Assembly: GCA_023144675.1 (NCBI GenBank)
Contig: JAGLFE010000468.1
Location: 1-6,065, forward strand
Length of the DNA stretch: 6,065 nt
From: Thiomargarita sp.
Lineage (GTDB): Bacteria > Pseudomonadota > Gammaproteobacteria > Beggiatoales > Beggiatoaceae
Reading direction: 5' to 3'
Shown here: positions 6,041 to 6,065 of the stretch, piece by piece
How positions within the stretch are numbered: position 1 is the stretch's first letter
Layout: every line of letters begins with the position of its first letter
Position numbers and translations under genes: made by a program
Notes under the pieces: generated by a model
Database searches by the model: none
The model's input: only the letters and a program-made list of their open reading frames with translations
Told to the model about the DNA's origin: nothing

Positions 6041-6065
6041 AAATTTTTGGTGAATACGGATAATG

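Larger units (their letters stand above)
5569..6065. other. Gene-free stretch upstream of gltA
   Basis: No credible reading frame occurs in these 497 bases on either strand. They contain the gltA leader and probable promoter, very AT-rich DNA with short palindromes (for example TTTCAAT and ATTGAAA at 5739-5753), the degraded element end at 5798-5829, and the complete 90-bp element at 5951-6040. The bases after 6048 are too few to assign. Confidence 0.75.

Noticed and set aside
1..6065. CRISPR array, tRNA, rRNA or riboswitch
   Set aside because: No regularly spaced repeats, cloverleaf-like GC-rich stems or known aptamer motifs were found on either strand by reading.

Overview
The window is AT-rich DNA (roughly one third G+C by eye) that looks like a chromosome segment of a gammaproteobacterium. 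AmiC with an AMIN domain and an autoinhibitory insert, a typical AroE, and a type II citrate synthase all read as gammaproteobacterial. The high AT content, several small palindromic elements and decayed transposase debris would suit a large-genome sulfur oxidiser of the Beggiatoa/Thiomargarita kind. That placement is an impression, not a result.

Layout. Positions 29-1204 (+) encode an N-acetylmuramoyl-L-alanine amidase that splits septal peptidoglycan. Positions 1205-1564 hold no intact gene. They contain one end of a small repeat element (1231-1265) and an IS66-type transposase remnant with an internal stop (1413-1565). The remnant breaks off at the stop codon of the next gene. Positions 1565-3037 (-) encode a 490-residue membrane protein with a signal peptide, three further membrane segments resembling the MotA/TolQ/ExbB proton-channel core, and a very long proline-free helical tail. 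No MotB/ExbD/ZorB-type partner is present. aroE (3231-4085, +) and gltA (4273-5568, -) are convergent. Between their 3' ends lies a 118-bp miniature element with 14-bp perfect inverted ends bounded by TA. Positions 5569-6065 contain no gene but hold the gltA promoter region, a degraded relative of the 118-bp element, and a complete 90-bp miniature element with 9-bp inverted ends, 8-bp flanking direct repeats and a terminator-like hairpin.

The three named genes are housekeeping functions (cell-wall hydrolysis, aromatic amino acid synthesis, TCA cycle) and do not form one operon; all the neighbouring pairs are separated by repeats or are divergent or convergent. The least ordinary items are the orphan channel-like coiled-coil protein and at least two families of miniature elements, each with a second, decayed copy in the window.
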